Assembly (NCBI RefSeq): GCF_044373315.1
Contig: NZ_JBILQK010000066.1
Span: 1-21,978 of the forward strand
Reading direction: 5' to 3'
Source: JACDQM01 sp044373315
GTDB taxonomy: Bacteria > Pseudomonadota > Gammaproteobacteria > Burkholderiales > Burkholderiaceae_C
Length of the DNA stretch: 21,978 nt
This document shows, in pieces, positions 7,292 through 14,812 of this stretch (position 1 is the stretch's first letter; every line of letters begins with the position of its first letter). The translations under genes were made by a program, and so were the position numbers. Below the pieces are notes generated by a model. It saw only the letters and a list, made by a program, of their open reading frames with translations. It was not told the DNA's origin and made no database searches.

Positions 7292-8944
7292 ATGGAACAT
7301 CAAACGCTTGCACTGATCACTCTTGGCGCTGCGCTGAGCCTGGCGCTGCCGCGCCTGCATCGGCGGCTGCAGCTCTCGCGCGCCAAGCACCGGTCGCTGG
7401 CCGGGCACTCGCGCATGGCCAAGCGCGTGGCCGGTCTGCTGCCGGGCTATGCCTACGACGAAGCGCGCTTCTTCGGCGCCGACGGTGCACCGCCCGAGCT
7501 GCAGGCCCGCCGGCGCGCCGCCTTCGAGCGCCTGTGCGCCCAGTTCGCCGAACGCTACGCCCGCGGTGCCGAGATGAGCGCGGCCGCGCGCGGCCTGCTG
7601 CCGGATCTGCAGTTCACCAGCCGCTACCGGGTGCCCTTCCAGTTCAGCCCCTATCTGCGCGAGCGGCTCAAGCTCAGCGCTTTCGTCGACAGCAGTAGCG
7701 GCGTGAAGATCAAGGATGTGGACGGCAACCAGGCCTACGACCTGGCGGGCTCCTACGGCGTCAATCTGTTCGGCTACGACTTCTACAAGGCCTGCATCGC
7801 CGAAGGCGCGGCGCTGGTGGCCGAGCTGGGCCCGGTTCTGGGTAGCTACCACCCTTGCGTGCTGGATAACGTGCGGCGCCTGGCCCGCATCTCCGGCCAG
7901 GATCAGGTGTCCTTCCATATGTCGGGCACCGAGGCGGTGATGCAGGCTGTGCGGTTGGCGCGATATCACACGCGGCGTTCGCACCTGGTGCGCTTCTGCG
8001 GCGCTTATCACGGCTGGTGGGAAGACGTGCAGCCCGGTCCGGGAAACCCGCTGCCGCCGCGCGATGTCTACACGCTGCAGGACATGAGCGAGCGTGCGCT
8101 GCAGGTGCTGCGCACGCGCCGCGATATCGCCTGCGTGCTGATCAACCCGCTGCAGGCTCTGCACCCCAATGCCTCGGCGCCGGGCGACTCCTCGCTGGTG
8201 GACAGCGGCCGGCGCGCCGGCTTCGACCGTGCGGCGTACACGCAATGGCTGCAGCGCCTGCGCGAGGTGTGCAGCGAGCGCGGCATCGTGCTGATCTTTG
8301 ACGAGGTGTTCCTGGGCTTTCGCCTGGCACCGGGCGGCGCGCAAGAGTATTTCGGCGTGCGCGCCGACATGGTCACCTACGGCAAGACCCTGGGCGGCGG
8401 CCTGCCGGTGGGCGTGGTCTGCGGTCGTGCCGACCTGATGCAGCGCTATCGCGACGAACGGCCGGCCGACATCTGCTTCGCGCGAGGCACATTTAACAGT
8501 CATCCCTATGTGATGGGCGCGATGAAGGCCTTTCTCGACCGGCTGGAATCGCCCGCGGTGCAGGCGATCTATGAGGGCATGGACGAGCGCTGGAACGCGC
8601 GTGCCGCCAGCCTGAACGAGCGGCTCGCAGCGGCCGACCTGCCGGTGCAGGTGGCGAATATGGGCACGGTCTGGACCGTGCTCTACACCCAGCCCTCGCG
8701 CTACAACTGGATGCTGCAGTTCTATCTGCGCCGCCATGGCCTGGGCTTGAGCTGGGTGGGCAGCGGACGCTTCATCTTCAGCTTGAACTACACGGATCAG
8801 GATTTCGAGCACGTTGCGCAGCGCTTTGTGGCCGCTGCGCAGGACATGCAGGCCGATGGCTGGTGGTGGCGGGACGAGAAGGCCAGCAACCGCAGCATCC
8901 GCCGCAGCATCCTCAAGGAAGTGCTGCAGCGGATCAGGGGCTAA
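7292..8944 (+). CDS. Class III PLP-dependent aminotransferase-like enzyme with membrane-anchor-like N-terminus
   Basis: 550 aa. From about residue 130 onward it is a fold-type-I class III PLP enzyme, closest in motif style to glutamate-1-semialdehyde aminomutase: SGTEAVMQAVRLAR (211-224), GAYHGWWED (237-245), FDEVFLGFR (336-344), and the PLP lysine K365 in TYGKTLGGGLPVG. It is about 110 residues longer than HemL at the N-terminus. That extension begins with a hydrophobic stretch (residues 5-20) followed by Arg/Lys/His-rich sequence, suggesting membrane association. HemL itself is therefore unlikely. Start ATG 7292 fits the Pho promoter just upstream; no clear Shine-Dalgarno. It diverges from psd. 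The substrate is unknown: an amino-lipid precursor or phosphoethanolamine are possibilities (inference only). Confidence 0.8.
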   Translation: MEHQTLALITLGAALSLALPRLHRRLQLSRAKHRSLAGHSRMAKRVAGLLPGYAYDEARFFGADGAPPELQARRRAAFERLCAQFAERYARGAEMSAAARGLLPDLQFTSRYRVPFQFSPYLRERLKLSAFVDSSSGVKIKDVDGNQAYDLAGSYGVNLFGYDFYKACIAEGAALVAELGPVLGSYHPCVLDNVRRLARISGQDQVSFHMSGTEAVMQAVRLARYHTRRSHLVRFCGAYHGWWEDVQPGPGNPLPPRDVYTLQDMSERALQVLRTRRDIACVLINPLQALHPNASAPGDSSLVDSGRRAGFDRAAYTQWLQRLREVCSERGIVLIFDEVFLGFRLAPGGAQEYFGVRADMVTYGKTLGGGLPVGVVCGRADLMQRYRDERPADICFARGTFNSHPYVMGAMKAFLDRLESPAVQAIYEGMDERWNARAASLNERLAAADLPVQVANMGTVWTVLYTQPSRYNWMLQFYLRRHGLGLSWVGSGRFIFSLNYTDQDFEHVAQRFVAAAQDMQADGWWWRDEKASNRSIRRSILKEVLQRIRG

Positions 8945-9061
8945 GAGCGGCCAACAAAGCACTTCTGGCGTCGTTGCCCTGGCTTGCCGTACCCGCATGT
9001 ACTGTCTGCGCCAGGACGCCCAGCCAGAACCGCTTCGCTGGGCTTTGTTCGCCGCTCTAAG
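8941..9061. repeat. About 120-bp imperfect palindrome between convergent genes
   Basis: Outer arms AGAGCGGCCAACAAAGC (8944-8960) and its complement at 9042-9058 pair at 16 of 17 positions; extended to 20 nt, 18 pair. The inner part is also imperfectly self-complementary: TTCTGGC and CCTGGC occur in the same order on both strands, and a central GTAC is repeated. The left arm overlaps the TAA stop of the PLP gene. A second small hairpin, CCCC-9 nt-GGGG, follows at 9067-9083. It could be a bidirectional terminator or a copy of a dispersed intergenic palindromic repeat. Confidence 0.75.
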
Positions 9062-9086
9062 CCTGGCCCCAAAAGACTAGGGGTAC

Positions 9087-9698
9087 TTAGCTTCGGCGGA
9101 CCTCGGGCATGGGGTCGAGCAGCTCGCCTTTGAGCAAATAGAAGGGCGCCTTGTAGTACTGCAGGATGTCCCAAACCGGGTCGGTGATGATCTTGGTGGC
9201 CCAGGCGATGCCGGGCACTGGGCTGCCTTCCTTCACCCACAGCTGCAGCACGCGCAGCAGCACGGCAGTGACGCCCAGGGACAGCCAGGCCATGCCCACG
9301 TCGTGCAACCAGCCCTTGGTATCGGTGGCTGGCTCGATCAGGCCGCCCATCGAGGGGAAGAACCACAGCGCCAGCGGCAGCAGACCCCACACGCTCAGCA
9401 GAACCACCTTGCGGCGCATGTTGTAGCCCACCTTCACTTCTTCCTTGTACTCGTCGCTGACCTGGTTGATCTGGTCGAAGCCGCGCGGCTCGAAGAAGAA
9501 GTGGCCGGCCTGGCGGGTCGTCATCGACACGCCCCAGGCGACCAGCGCCGCCGTCGCCGGATCGACGAACAGCAGCGCATAGGCGCACAGAAAGGAGATC
9601 GCACTGATCAGATGCAGGGTCTGGTTGATGCGGCTCTGGTGGTAGAAGCGATGGTCGTCCCAGCGCTGGATCGCGAGCAGTTCAAGGAAGTTCTTCAC
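9087..9698 (-). CDS. Mpo1/DUF962-like integral membrane protein
   Basis: 203 aa from GTG 9698, chosen for the strong ribosome site AGAGGA 5 nt upstream and the natural N-terminus KNFLELLAIQRW. It shows several membrane helices and a histidine pattern H16, H20, N25, H29 in FYHQSRINQTLH, plus GHFFFE with H66. This resembles the DUF962/Mpo1 family, whose yeast member is an Fe2+-dependent dioxygenase that alpha-oxidises 2-hydroxy fatty acids. The protein has an extra C-terminal hydrophobic region beyond that core (residues ~100-155). The match is by motif recall, so function is tentative; a fatty-acyl oxidase or a structural membrane protein are both possible. It has its own candidate Pho box and diverges from the GT4 gene. 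Confidence 0.7.
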   Translation of the reverse strand: MKNFLELLAIQRWDDHRFYHQSRINQTLHLISAISFLCAYALLFVDPATAALVAWGVSMTTRQAGHFFFEPRGFDQINQVSDEYKEEVKVGYNMRRKVVLLSVWGLLPLALWFFPSMGGLIEPATDTKGWLHDVGMAWLSLGVTAVLLRVLQLWVKEGSPVPGIAWATKIITDPVWDILQYYKAPFYLLKGELLDPMPEVRRS

Positions 9699-9794
9699 GG
9701 GCGTCCTCTGTGTGTCGGTCGTAGATGGGTCGCCGGAGTTCCAGTGCTGGCCGCACGAGGGCTGAGTCGCTGAGACGGAGCCGGCGCGGGCCCG

Positions 9795-9828
9795 ATGCTG
9801 CGCAGCTTGGATGACCGCGGCGTGACAG
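9795..9828 (-). promoter_or_regulatory. Pho box and -10 for the Mpo1-like gene
   Basis: Minus-strand box CTGTCACGCCGCGGTCAT (9828-9811) has a perfect CTGTCAC half and a GGTCAT half 11 bp apart. Ten bp later is CAGCAT (9800-9795), the same hexamer found at the same distance in the divergent GT4 promoter. The leader to GTG 9698 would be about 90 nt. The core GTCACGCC(A/G)CGGTCATC is nearly identical to the second box before the MGDG-synthase-like gene. Confidence 0.7.
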
Positions 9829-9832
9829 ATCG

Positions 9833-9889
9833 GTGTCTGATCGCTTTCAAGCGGCTTGTCACGCAATCGTCGCTTGCTCCGGGCAGCAT
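9833..9889 (+). promoter_or_regulatory. Tandem Pho boxes and -10 for the GT4 gene
   Basis: Two plus-strand boxes: GTGTCTGATCGCTTTCAA (9833-9850) and TTGTCACGCAATCGTCGC (9856-9873), each with cores 11 bp apart; the boxes are offset from each other by 23 bp. Exactly 10 bp after the second is CAGCAT (9884-9889). The ATG at 9896 starts 7 nt after this -10, so the mRNA may begin at or next to the start codon. Confidence 0.62.
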
Positions 9890-9895
9890 CCGCGC

Positions 9896-11140
9896 ATGCA
9901 TGACAGCAGCTCAGCGCACATCGTCGTCGACCATCTGCCCGCAAGGCGTCGCAGCCTGCGCGTGGCGGTGGTCACCGAAACCTATCCGCCCGAGGTCAAC
10001 GGCGTGGCCCTGACCCTGGCCCGCGTGGTGCAGGGCCTGAGCGACATCGACCATGACGTGCAGCTGATCCGGCCACGCCAGCCGTCCGAGGGCGGTGTGG
10101 CCGATGCGACGGATGAGGCCAGCCTGCAGCAGGTGCTGATGCGCGGCCTGCCGATTCCGCGCTATCCCAATCTGCGCATGGGCATGCCGGCGCGGCGTTA
10201 TCTGAAAGCGCTGTGGTCGCACCAGCGGCCGGATGTGGTGCACATCGCCACCGAGGGGCCGCTGGGCTGGTCGGCGCTGCAGGCGGCCTCACAGCTGCAC
10301 CTGCCTATCAGCTCGGACTTCCGCACCAACTTCCACAGCTACAGCAAGCACTACGGCGTGGGCTGGCTGCAGCGGCCCATCATGGCCTATCTGCGCAAGT
10401 TCCATAACCGCACGCACTGCACCATGGTGCCCACCGAGGCGCTGCGCGCCGATCTGCAGCGCCATGGTTTCCACAGCCTGCAGGTGGTGTCGCGCGGCGT
10501 GGACCTCAGCCAGTTCGACCCCGCCCATCGCAGCCCGGCGCTGCGCCAGAGTTGGGGTGCAGGGCATGAGGATACGGTGCTGCTCTGCGTGGGCCGGCTG
10601 GCCTCGGAGAAGAACCTGGAGACCTTGATCGAGGCCTACCAGCGCATCCGCGCTCAGCGGGCGGGCACCCGGCTGGTGCTGGTGGGCGACGGGCCGCTGC
10701 GCGGCGCGCTGCAGCAGCAATGCCCGGATGCGGTGTTCGCCGGCCAGCGCAGCGGCCTGGACCTGGCGGCGCACTACGCCTCGGCGGACCTGTTCATGTT
10801 CCCCAGCGTGACCGAAACCTTCGGCAATGTCACGGTCGAAGCGATGGCTAGCGGCCTGCCTGTGCTGGCCTTTGACTACGCCGCCGCGGCCGAGCTGATA
10901 CGAGAAGGCGTGGAGGGGCGGCTGGTGAAACTGGGCGATAACGCGGCTTTTGTGCGAGCCGCGCTTGCCTTGGCCGCCGATCCGCGCGCGCAATGGCAGT
11001 GCTATGGGGCGGCGGCACGCCAGCGCGCACTGTCGCTGGACTGGCGCCAGATCGTCGCGCAGTTCGAGTCGGTGCTGTGCGGCGTGATCAGCCACGCCCA
11101 GGGGGGCGTTGCCAGCCCGACCCGGGTTCGCATGGCCTGA
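9896..11140 (+). CDS. GT4 glycosyltransferase, Agt/MgtA/SqdX-like, probable glycolipid synthase
   Basis: 414 aa, GT-B fold. The N-terminal domain begins VAVVTETYPPEVNGVALTL (residues 23-41), followed by SDFRTNFHSYSKHYG (140-154); the donor domain has CVGRLASEKNLE (231-242), LVGDGP and the EX7E motif in SVTETFGNVTVEA (E307, E315). This subgroup (MgtA mannosyltransferase, SqdX, and Agt of Agrobacterium-like lipid remodelling) transfers sugars to lipid acceptors, and agt is commonly beside plcP. A diacylglycerol glucosyl- or glucuronosyl-transferase role is inferred from that and from ugd nearby. An upstream in-frame GTG at 9833 is rejected because it lies within the Pho box. ATG 9896 has no clear Shine-Dalgarno, consistent with a leaderless message. 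Confidence 0.84.
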   Translation: MHDSSSAHIVVDHLPARRRSLRVAVVTETYPPEVNGVALTLARVVQGLSDIDHDVQLIRPRQPSEGGVADATDEASLQQVLMRGLPIPRYPNLRMGMPARRYLKALWSHQRPDVVHIATEGPLGWSALQAASQLHLPISSDFRTNFHSYSKHYGVGWLQRPIMAYLRKFHNRTHCTMVPTEALRADLQRHGFHSLQVVSRGVDLSQFDPAHRSPALRQSWGAGHEDTVLLCVGRLASEKNLETLIEAYQRIRAQRAGTRLVLVGDGPLRGALQQQCPDAVFAGQRSGLDLAAHYASADLFMFPSVTETFGNVTVEAMASGLPVLAFDYAAAAELIREGVEGRLVKLGDNAAFVRAALALAADPRAQWQCYGAAARQRALSLDWRQIVAQFESVLCGVISHAQGGVASPTRVRMA

Positions 11141-11270
11141 AGTCGCCGGTCTGGCCGACGTTCAGACGCTACGGCTTGATGCTGGTCATGGCGCCCTGCG
11201 CTGAGGCCCGTGCGGCGGCGTGTCCACGCGCAGCGCGAGCGGCGCTGTGCGTGCAGACCGCAGGAGCCGC

Positions 11271-11960
11271 TCAGGACTTTTCGCTGGCGATGAACTTGTA
11301 GGCCACGGCGCCCAGCATCGCGCCAACGAGGGGCGCCAGCCAGAACAGCCACAGCTGGGCGACAGCCCAGTCACCGACGAAGAGCGCCACGCCGGTGCTG
11401 CGAGCCGGATTCACCGAAGTGTTGGTGACCGGAATGCTGATGAGGTGGATCAGCGTCAGTGCCAAGCCGATCGCAATCGGCGCGAAGCCCTGCGGCGCGC
11501 GCTTGTCGGTCGCGCCCAGGATGATGAGCAGGAAGAAAGCGGTCATCACCACTTCCGTCACCAGGGCGGCCATCAAGGAGTAGCCGCCTGGGGAATGGGC
11601 ACCGTAGCCGTTCGATGCGAAGCCCTTGGAGACATCGAAGCCGGGTGCGCCACTGGCGATCACATAGAGAACGGCACCCGCTGCCACCGCGCCCAGCACC
11701 TGCGCCACGATGTAGGGCGCCAGCTTGGCGGCAGGAAAGCGGCCACCCAGCCACAGACCGACCGAGACGGCCGGGTTCAGATGACAGCCCGAGATATGGC
11801 CGATGGCAAAGGCCATGGTCAGCACCGTGAGGCCGAAGGCGAGGGACACCCCGTGCAGGCCGATGCCCAGCTGCGGAAAGGAGGCGGCCAGCACGGCGCT
11901 GCCGCATCCGCCGAGCACCAGCCAAAAGGTTCCCAAGAATTCCGCTGCGTACTGTTTCAT
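11271..11960 (-). CDS. aqpZ: Aquaporin Z
   Basis: 229 aa, typical length for the MIP family. Both pore motifs are present: HLNPAVS in the first half and VNPARS in the second, with six hydrophobic helices between MKQYAAEFLGTF and the C-terminus. The segments GCGSAVLAA and HISGCHLNPAVS match AqpZ water channels rather than the glycerol facilitator GlpF. ATG 11960 is chosen over ATG 11999 because it matches the usual AqpZ N-terminus and has AGGG about 8 nt upstream. It acts in the inner membrane in water flux. It stands alone: the GT4 gene converges on it with a 130-bp gap where I see nothing convincing, and 12000-12198 upstream holds no gene, only a GC-rich hairpin near 12140. No Pho box was found upstream. 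Confidence 0.95.
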   Translation of the reverse strand: MKQYAAEFLGTFWLVLGGCGSAVLAASFPQLGIGLHGVSLAFGLTVLTMAFAIGHISGCHLNPAVSVGLWLGGRFPAAKLAPYIVAQVLGAVAAGAVLYVIASGAPGFDVSKGFASNGYGAHSPGGYSLMAALVTEVVMTAFFLLIILGATDKRAPQGFAPIAIGLALTLIHLISIPVTNTSVNPARSTGVALFVGDWAVAQLWLFWLAPLVGAMLGAVAYKFIASEKS

Positions 11961-12198
11961 CCGATTGCCCTTGATGGAGTGAGTGGTGTCGACCATCAAG
12001 AGCAGTGCTGTCTGGCCTGTCCGGATGGGCAGGCATCGAAGACGATAGGCCCGCGAGGCGCACGATACGCTGGACGGCCAGGCTCTCCAAGAGACATCGT
12101 TGCGGAAGCCCGCGCGGCTGTGGCGAACGCGCCAACACCCGCCGGTTGCCGGCGCGTCGCGCAGTTCGGGCCGGGTCAGGATGGCCTGGGCGCCGCCC

Positions 12199-12666
12199 TC
12201 AAGCTGCGTAGGGATCGGATGCTGGATTGCCGTTCAAGTCGGTCCAGATGTCTTCCGGCTGAGAGCGGTCGCGATGCAGCAGCCGGTCATGGTCGGGGTA
12301 GGTGATCCGGTCCGTCTGCGCACGGGTGCCGACCACCAGGCATCGGGCAGGAAGCAGGCCCCGGTTCCACAGGAAGTGCCCGATCGGCGTGCCTGCCTTG
12401 AAGGTCGCCGCGTCGCCGGCGCGCAAGAGCGTCTGCTGCTCGCCTTCGACCACCGTGATTTCGCCATCCAGCACATAGACCAGCTCATCCTCATCGCGGT
12501 GCCAGTGCTTGATCGATGAGCGGGTATCGGGCTGCAGCAACTGCACGAAGGCGCCGAACTGTGTCAGGCCCCCGGGCTCGCTGATCCAGCACTCGAGATT
12601 GGGGTCCTTGTCCTGGAAGTAGGTGATCTCTTCGATGTGCTGCTGGGCCGGCGTGATGATGGGCAT
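12199..12666 (-). CDS. Cupin-domain protein
   Basis: 155 aa, single small beta-barrel domain. Cupin motif 1 is visible as IKHWHRDEDELVYVLDGE (H54, H56, E61) and motif 2 as GDAATFKAGTPIGHFLWN (H97), giving the usual metal ligands. The C-terminal tail contains VVGTRAQTDRITYPDHD, a pattern seen in a widespread group of uncharacterised cupins. GGAG lies 9 nt upstream of ATG 12666. It is flanked by aqpZ downstream and the TerC-family gene upstream, both on the same strand but separated by 69 bp or more. The enzymatic role, if any, cannot be told. Confidence 0.85.
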   Translation of the reverse strand: MPIITPAQQHIEEITYFQDKDPNLECWISEPGGLTQFGAFVQLLQPDTRSSIKHWHRDEDELVYVLDGEITVVEGEQQTLLRAGDAATFKAGTPIGHFLWNRGLLPARCLVVGTRAQTDRITYPDHDRLLHRDRSQPEDIWTDLNGNPASDPYAA

Positions 12667-12735
12667 GGCGCTCTCCGGTGGGTGCTGTGCCGCGCCGATT
12701 CTGCACGAGGCCGGCCCGCGGACCGGCCCCGCAGT

Positions 12736-13728
12736 TCACTTCGATTCGACGATCGCAGGCTCGTTGCGCGTCTTCCACAGCGACCACAGCACGCCGCCGG
12801 CGATCAGGCCGAAGGTGACGCTGAGCGAGATCACGGCGGGGATCTTGCCGATGATGCCGACCAGGAAGATCTTCGAACCGATGAACACCAGCACCAGGGC
12901 CAGGGCGTACTTCAGGTAGGTGAAGCGATGGATCATCGCAGCCAGTGCGAAGTACAGCGCCCGCAGTCCGAGGATCGCGAAGATGTTGCTGGTGTAGACG
13001 ATGAAGGGGTCGGTGGTGATGGCGAAGATGGCGGGCACCGAGTCGACCGCGAACACCAGGTCAACAAACTCGATCAGCACCAACGCCAGGAACAGCGGCG
13101 TCGCGAAACGCGCGACCTTGCCGGTGGCCGGGTCAGTCTCATGCACCCAGAAGGCATTGCCGCGCAGGCCTTCGGTCACCCGCATGCGGCGCTTCAGGAA
13201 CTTCAGCAGCGGATTGTTGGCGATGTCGGGCATGTGGTCGGCAATGATCCACATCTTGATGCCGGTGAAGATCAGGAAGGCGCCGAACAGGTAGAGCACC
13301 CAGCTGAACTGGCTGACCAGGGTGGCACCCAGGCCGATCATGATGGCGCGCATCACGATGACGCCGAGGATGCCCCAGAACAGCACGCGGTGCTGGTACT
13401 GCCGCGGGATGGCGAAGAAGCTGAAGATCAGCGCGATCACGAAGACGTTGTCCATGGACAGCGATTTCTCGATCATGAAGCCGGTGTAGTAGTCCATGCC
13501 GCTCTGCGGGCCCATGTACCACCAGACCCAGGCGCCGAAGATCAGCGCGACGCTGATGTAGCCGGCAGAGAGCAGCAGGCTCTCGCGCACGCCGATCTCG
13601 TGGTCGTCCTTGTGCAGGACGCCCAAGTCAAAGACCAGCAGCGCGATGACGATGCCGATGAAGGTCAGCCAGACCCAGGTCGGTGTGCCGAGGAACTCGG
13701 CGGCAAACAATGTGCTCAGGGCTTCCAT
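12736..13728 (-). CDS. TerC/Alx-family integral membrane protein
   Basis: 330 aa with about nine membrane helices. Conserved acidic membrane segments of the TerC/Alx family are visible: SLSMDNVFVIALIFSFFAIP and EFVDLVFAVDSVPAIFAIT, each with a membrane-buried Asp that probably binds a metal. Family members such as E. coli Alx and Bacillus MeeF/YceF export manganese; older annotation as tellurite resistance is historical. The start is ATG 13728 without a clear ribosome site. It diverges from the NhaR-like regulator across 192 bp. In many bacteria these genes carry a yybP-ykoY manganese riboswitch; I could not find its conserved core here. Confidence 0.92.
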   Translation of the reverse strand: MEALSTLFAAEFLGTPTWVWLTFIGIVIALLVFDLGVLHKDDHEIGVRESLLLSAGYISVALIFGAWVWWYMGPQSGMDYYTGFMIEKSLSMDNVFVIALIFSFFAIPRQYQHRVLFWGILGVIVMRAIMIGLGATLVSQFSWVLYLFGAFLIFTGIKMWIIADHMPDIANNPLLKFLKRRMRVTEGLRGNAFWVHETDPATGKVARFATPLFLALVLIEFVDLVFAVDSVPAIFAITTDPFIVYTSNIFAILGLRALYFALAAMIHRFTYLKYALALVLVFIGSKIFLVGIIGKIPAVISLSVTFGLIAGGVLWSLWKTRNEPAIVESK

Positions 13729-13920
13729 GCGCTTGGTGAAAGTGATGATGAAGATGGCGCAGTGTGGCCAGTTCGGCGCAACAGAGGAATCAGGCGAGGC
13801 ATGAGTTCAGCTTCGTAGTTTCCGAACCCGACCGAAGGTGCGGGCCGGTGCGCCGGCGCTCGACACCCTGCGGTCGTGTCAGCAGCCCCTAGACTGAGGT
13901 CCCGCCGAAGAAAGGACCGC

Positions 13921-14802
13921 ATGCTGAACTACCGCCACCTGTACTACTTCTGGGTCGTCACCAAGGAGGGGGGATTCGCGCGAGCAGCGCAACGGCTGGA
14001 CATGGCGGTGCAGACCATCAGTGCCCAGGTGCGTGAGTTGGAGAAGGCGCTGGGCCACCAGCTGCTCAAGCCGGCCGGTCGGGGCGTGACCTTGAGCGAG
14101 GCGGGACAAGCTGCGTTTGCCCGTGCCGAGGAGATCTTCCAGCTGGGCCAGATGATTCCTGAGGAGGTGCGTGAGGCGGCCAGCGGCAAGGTGGCGCGTC
14201 TGGCGGTCGGCATGTCGGATGGCATTTCCAAGCTGGCGGCCCATGCGCTGCTGGAGCCGGTGCTACAAACACCCTCGCTGCGTCTGGTGTGCCACGAAGG
14301 CGAGTTCGAGCAGTTGCTGGCCGAACTGGCGCTGCATCACCTGGACGTGGTGCTGGCCGGGCAGCCCGCGCCGCGCAACCCGAACCTGCGTCTGACGAGC
14401 GAACGGCTGGTTGAATCGCCGGTCGAGTGGTACGGGCCGGGCGCCCTGGTGCGCAAGGCGGAGGTGGATCAGTTCCCGCAATGCCTGAACCGGCTGCCGG
14501 TTCTGCTGCCGACGGGGCATTCAGCCTTGCGGCCCGCGCTGGACCGCTGGTTCGACAGCCAAGGTTTACGGCCCGCCATCGTGGGCGAGTTTGAGGACAG
14601 CGCGCTGCTGGCGGTGTTCGCGGCGCGTGGGCTGGGGGTGTTCCCGGTCAGCCGGCTCGGCGCCAGCGATGTCAGCCTGATGCGTGGCCTGCGCTTGCTC
14701 GGGCGCTGCGATGAGGTGAAGGAGGAGATCCACGCTATCCGCTCACGCCGCGGCCAGCACCATCCCTTGGTGCTGCAGCTGATGGCTGCGGCTCAGTCCT
14801 GA
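13921..14802 (+). CDS. LysR-family transcriptional regulator, NhaR-like
   Basis: 293 aa, usual LysR length. The N-terminal winged helix-turn-helix (residues about 3-62) reads LNYRHLYYFWVVTKEGGFARAA, very close to the NhaR pattern (LNY.HL.YFW.V...GG.A.A), followed by QTISAQVRELEKALG. The effector domain follows from about residue 90. NhaR responds to Na+ and activates the nhaA antiporter, but here there is no nhaA; the divergent neighbour is the TerC-family membrane gene, so it may control that gene instead (inference). AAAGGA is 4 nt upstream of ATG 13921. The 192-bp divergent gap (13729-13920) would hold its operator; I could not pick a clear T-N11-A palindrome. Confidence 0.9.
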   Translation: MLNYRHLYYFWVVTKEGGFARAAQRLDMAVQTISAQVRELEKALGHQLLKPAGRGVTLSEAGQAAFARAEEIFQLGQMIPEEVREAASGKVARLAVGMSDGISKLAAHALLEPVLQTPSLRLVCHEGEFEQLLAELALHHLDVVLAGQPAPRNPNLRLTSERLVESPVEWYGPGALVRKAEVDQFPQCLNRLPVLLPTGHSALRPALDRWFDSQGLRPAIVGEFEDSALLAVFAARGLGVFPVSRLGASDVSLMRGLRLLGRCDEVKEEIHAIRSRRGQHHPLVLQLMAAAQS

Positions 14803-14812
14803 ACGGCTGGCC

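Noticed and set aside
7292..8944. Plain hemL (glutamate-1-semialdehyde aminomutase) call
   Set aside because: The protein is about 110 residues longer at the N-terminus with a membrane-anchor-like segment, and its context is lipid genes rather than tetrapyrrole genes.
9833..9895. Longer N-terminus for the GT4 gene from GTG 9833
   Set aside because: The extension lies within the Pho boxes and predicted -10 and has no family sequence.
13729..13760. Pho-like TTCAT/TTCAC pair before the TerC-family gene
   Set aside because: The cores are 12 bp apart, not 11, have no GTC, and no -10 candidate follows at the expected distance.
13729..13920. yybP-ykoY manganese riboswitch upstream of the TerC-family gene
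   Set aside because: I could not find the conserved paired core; only the family association suggested it. A covariance-model search (Rfam RF00080) would settle it.
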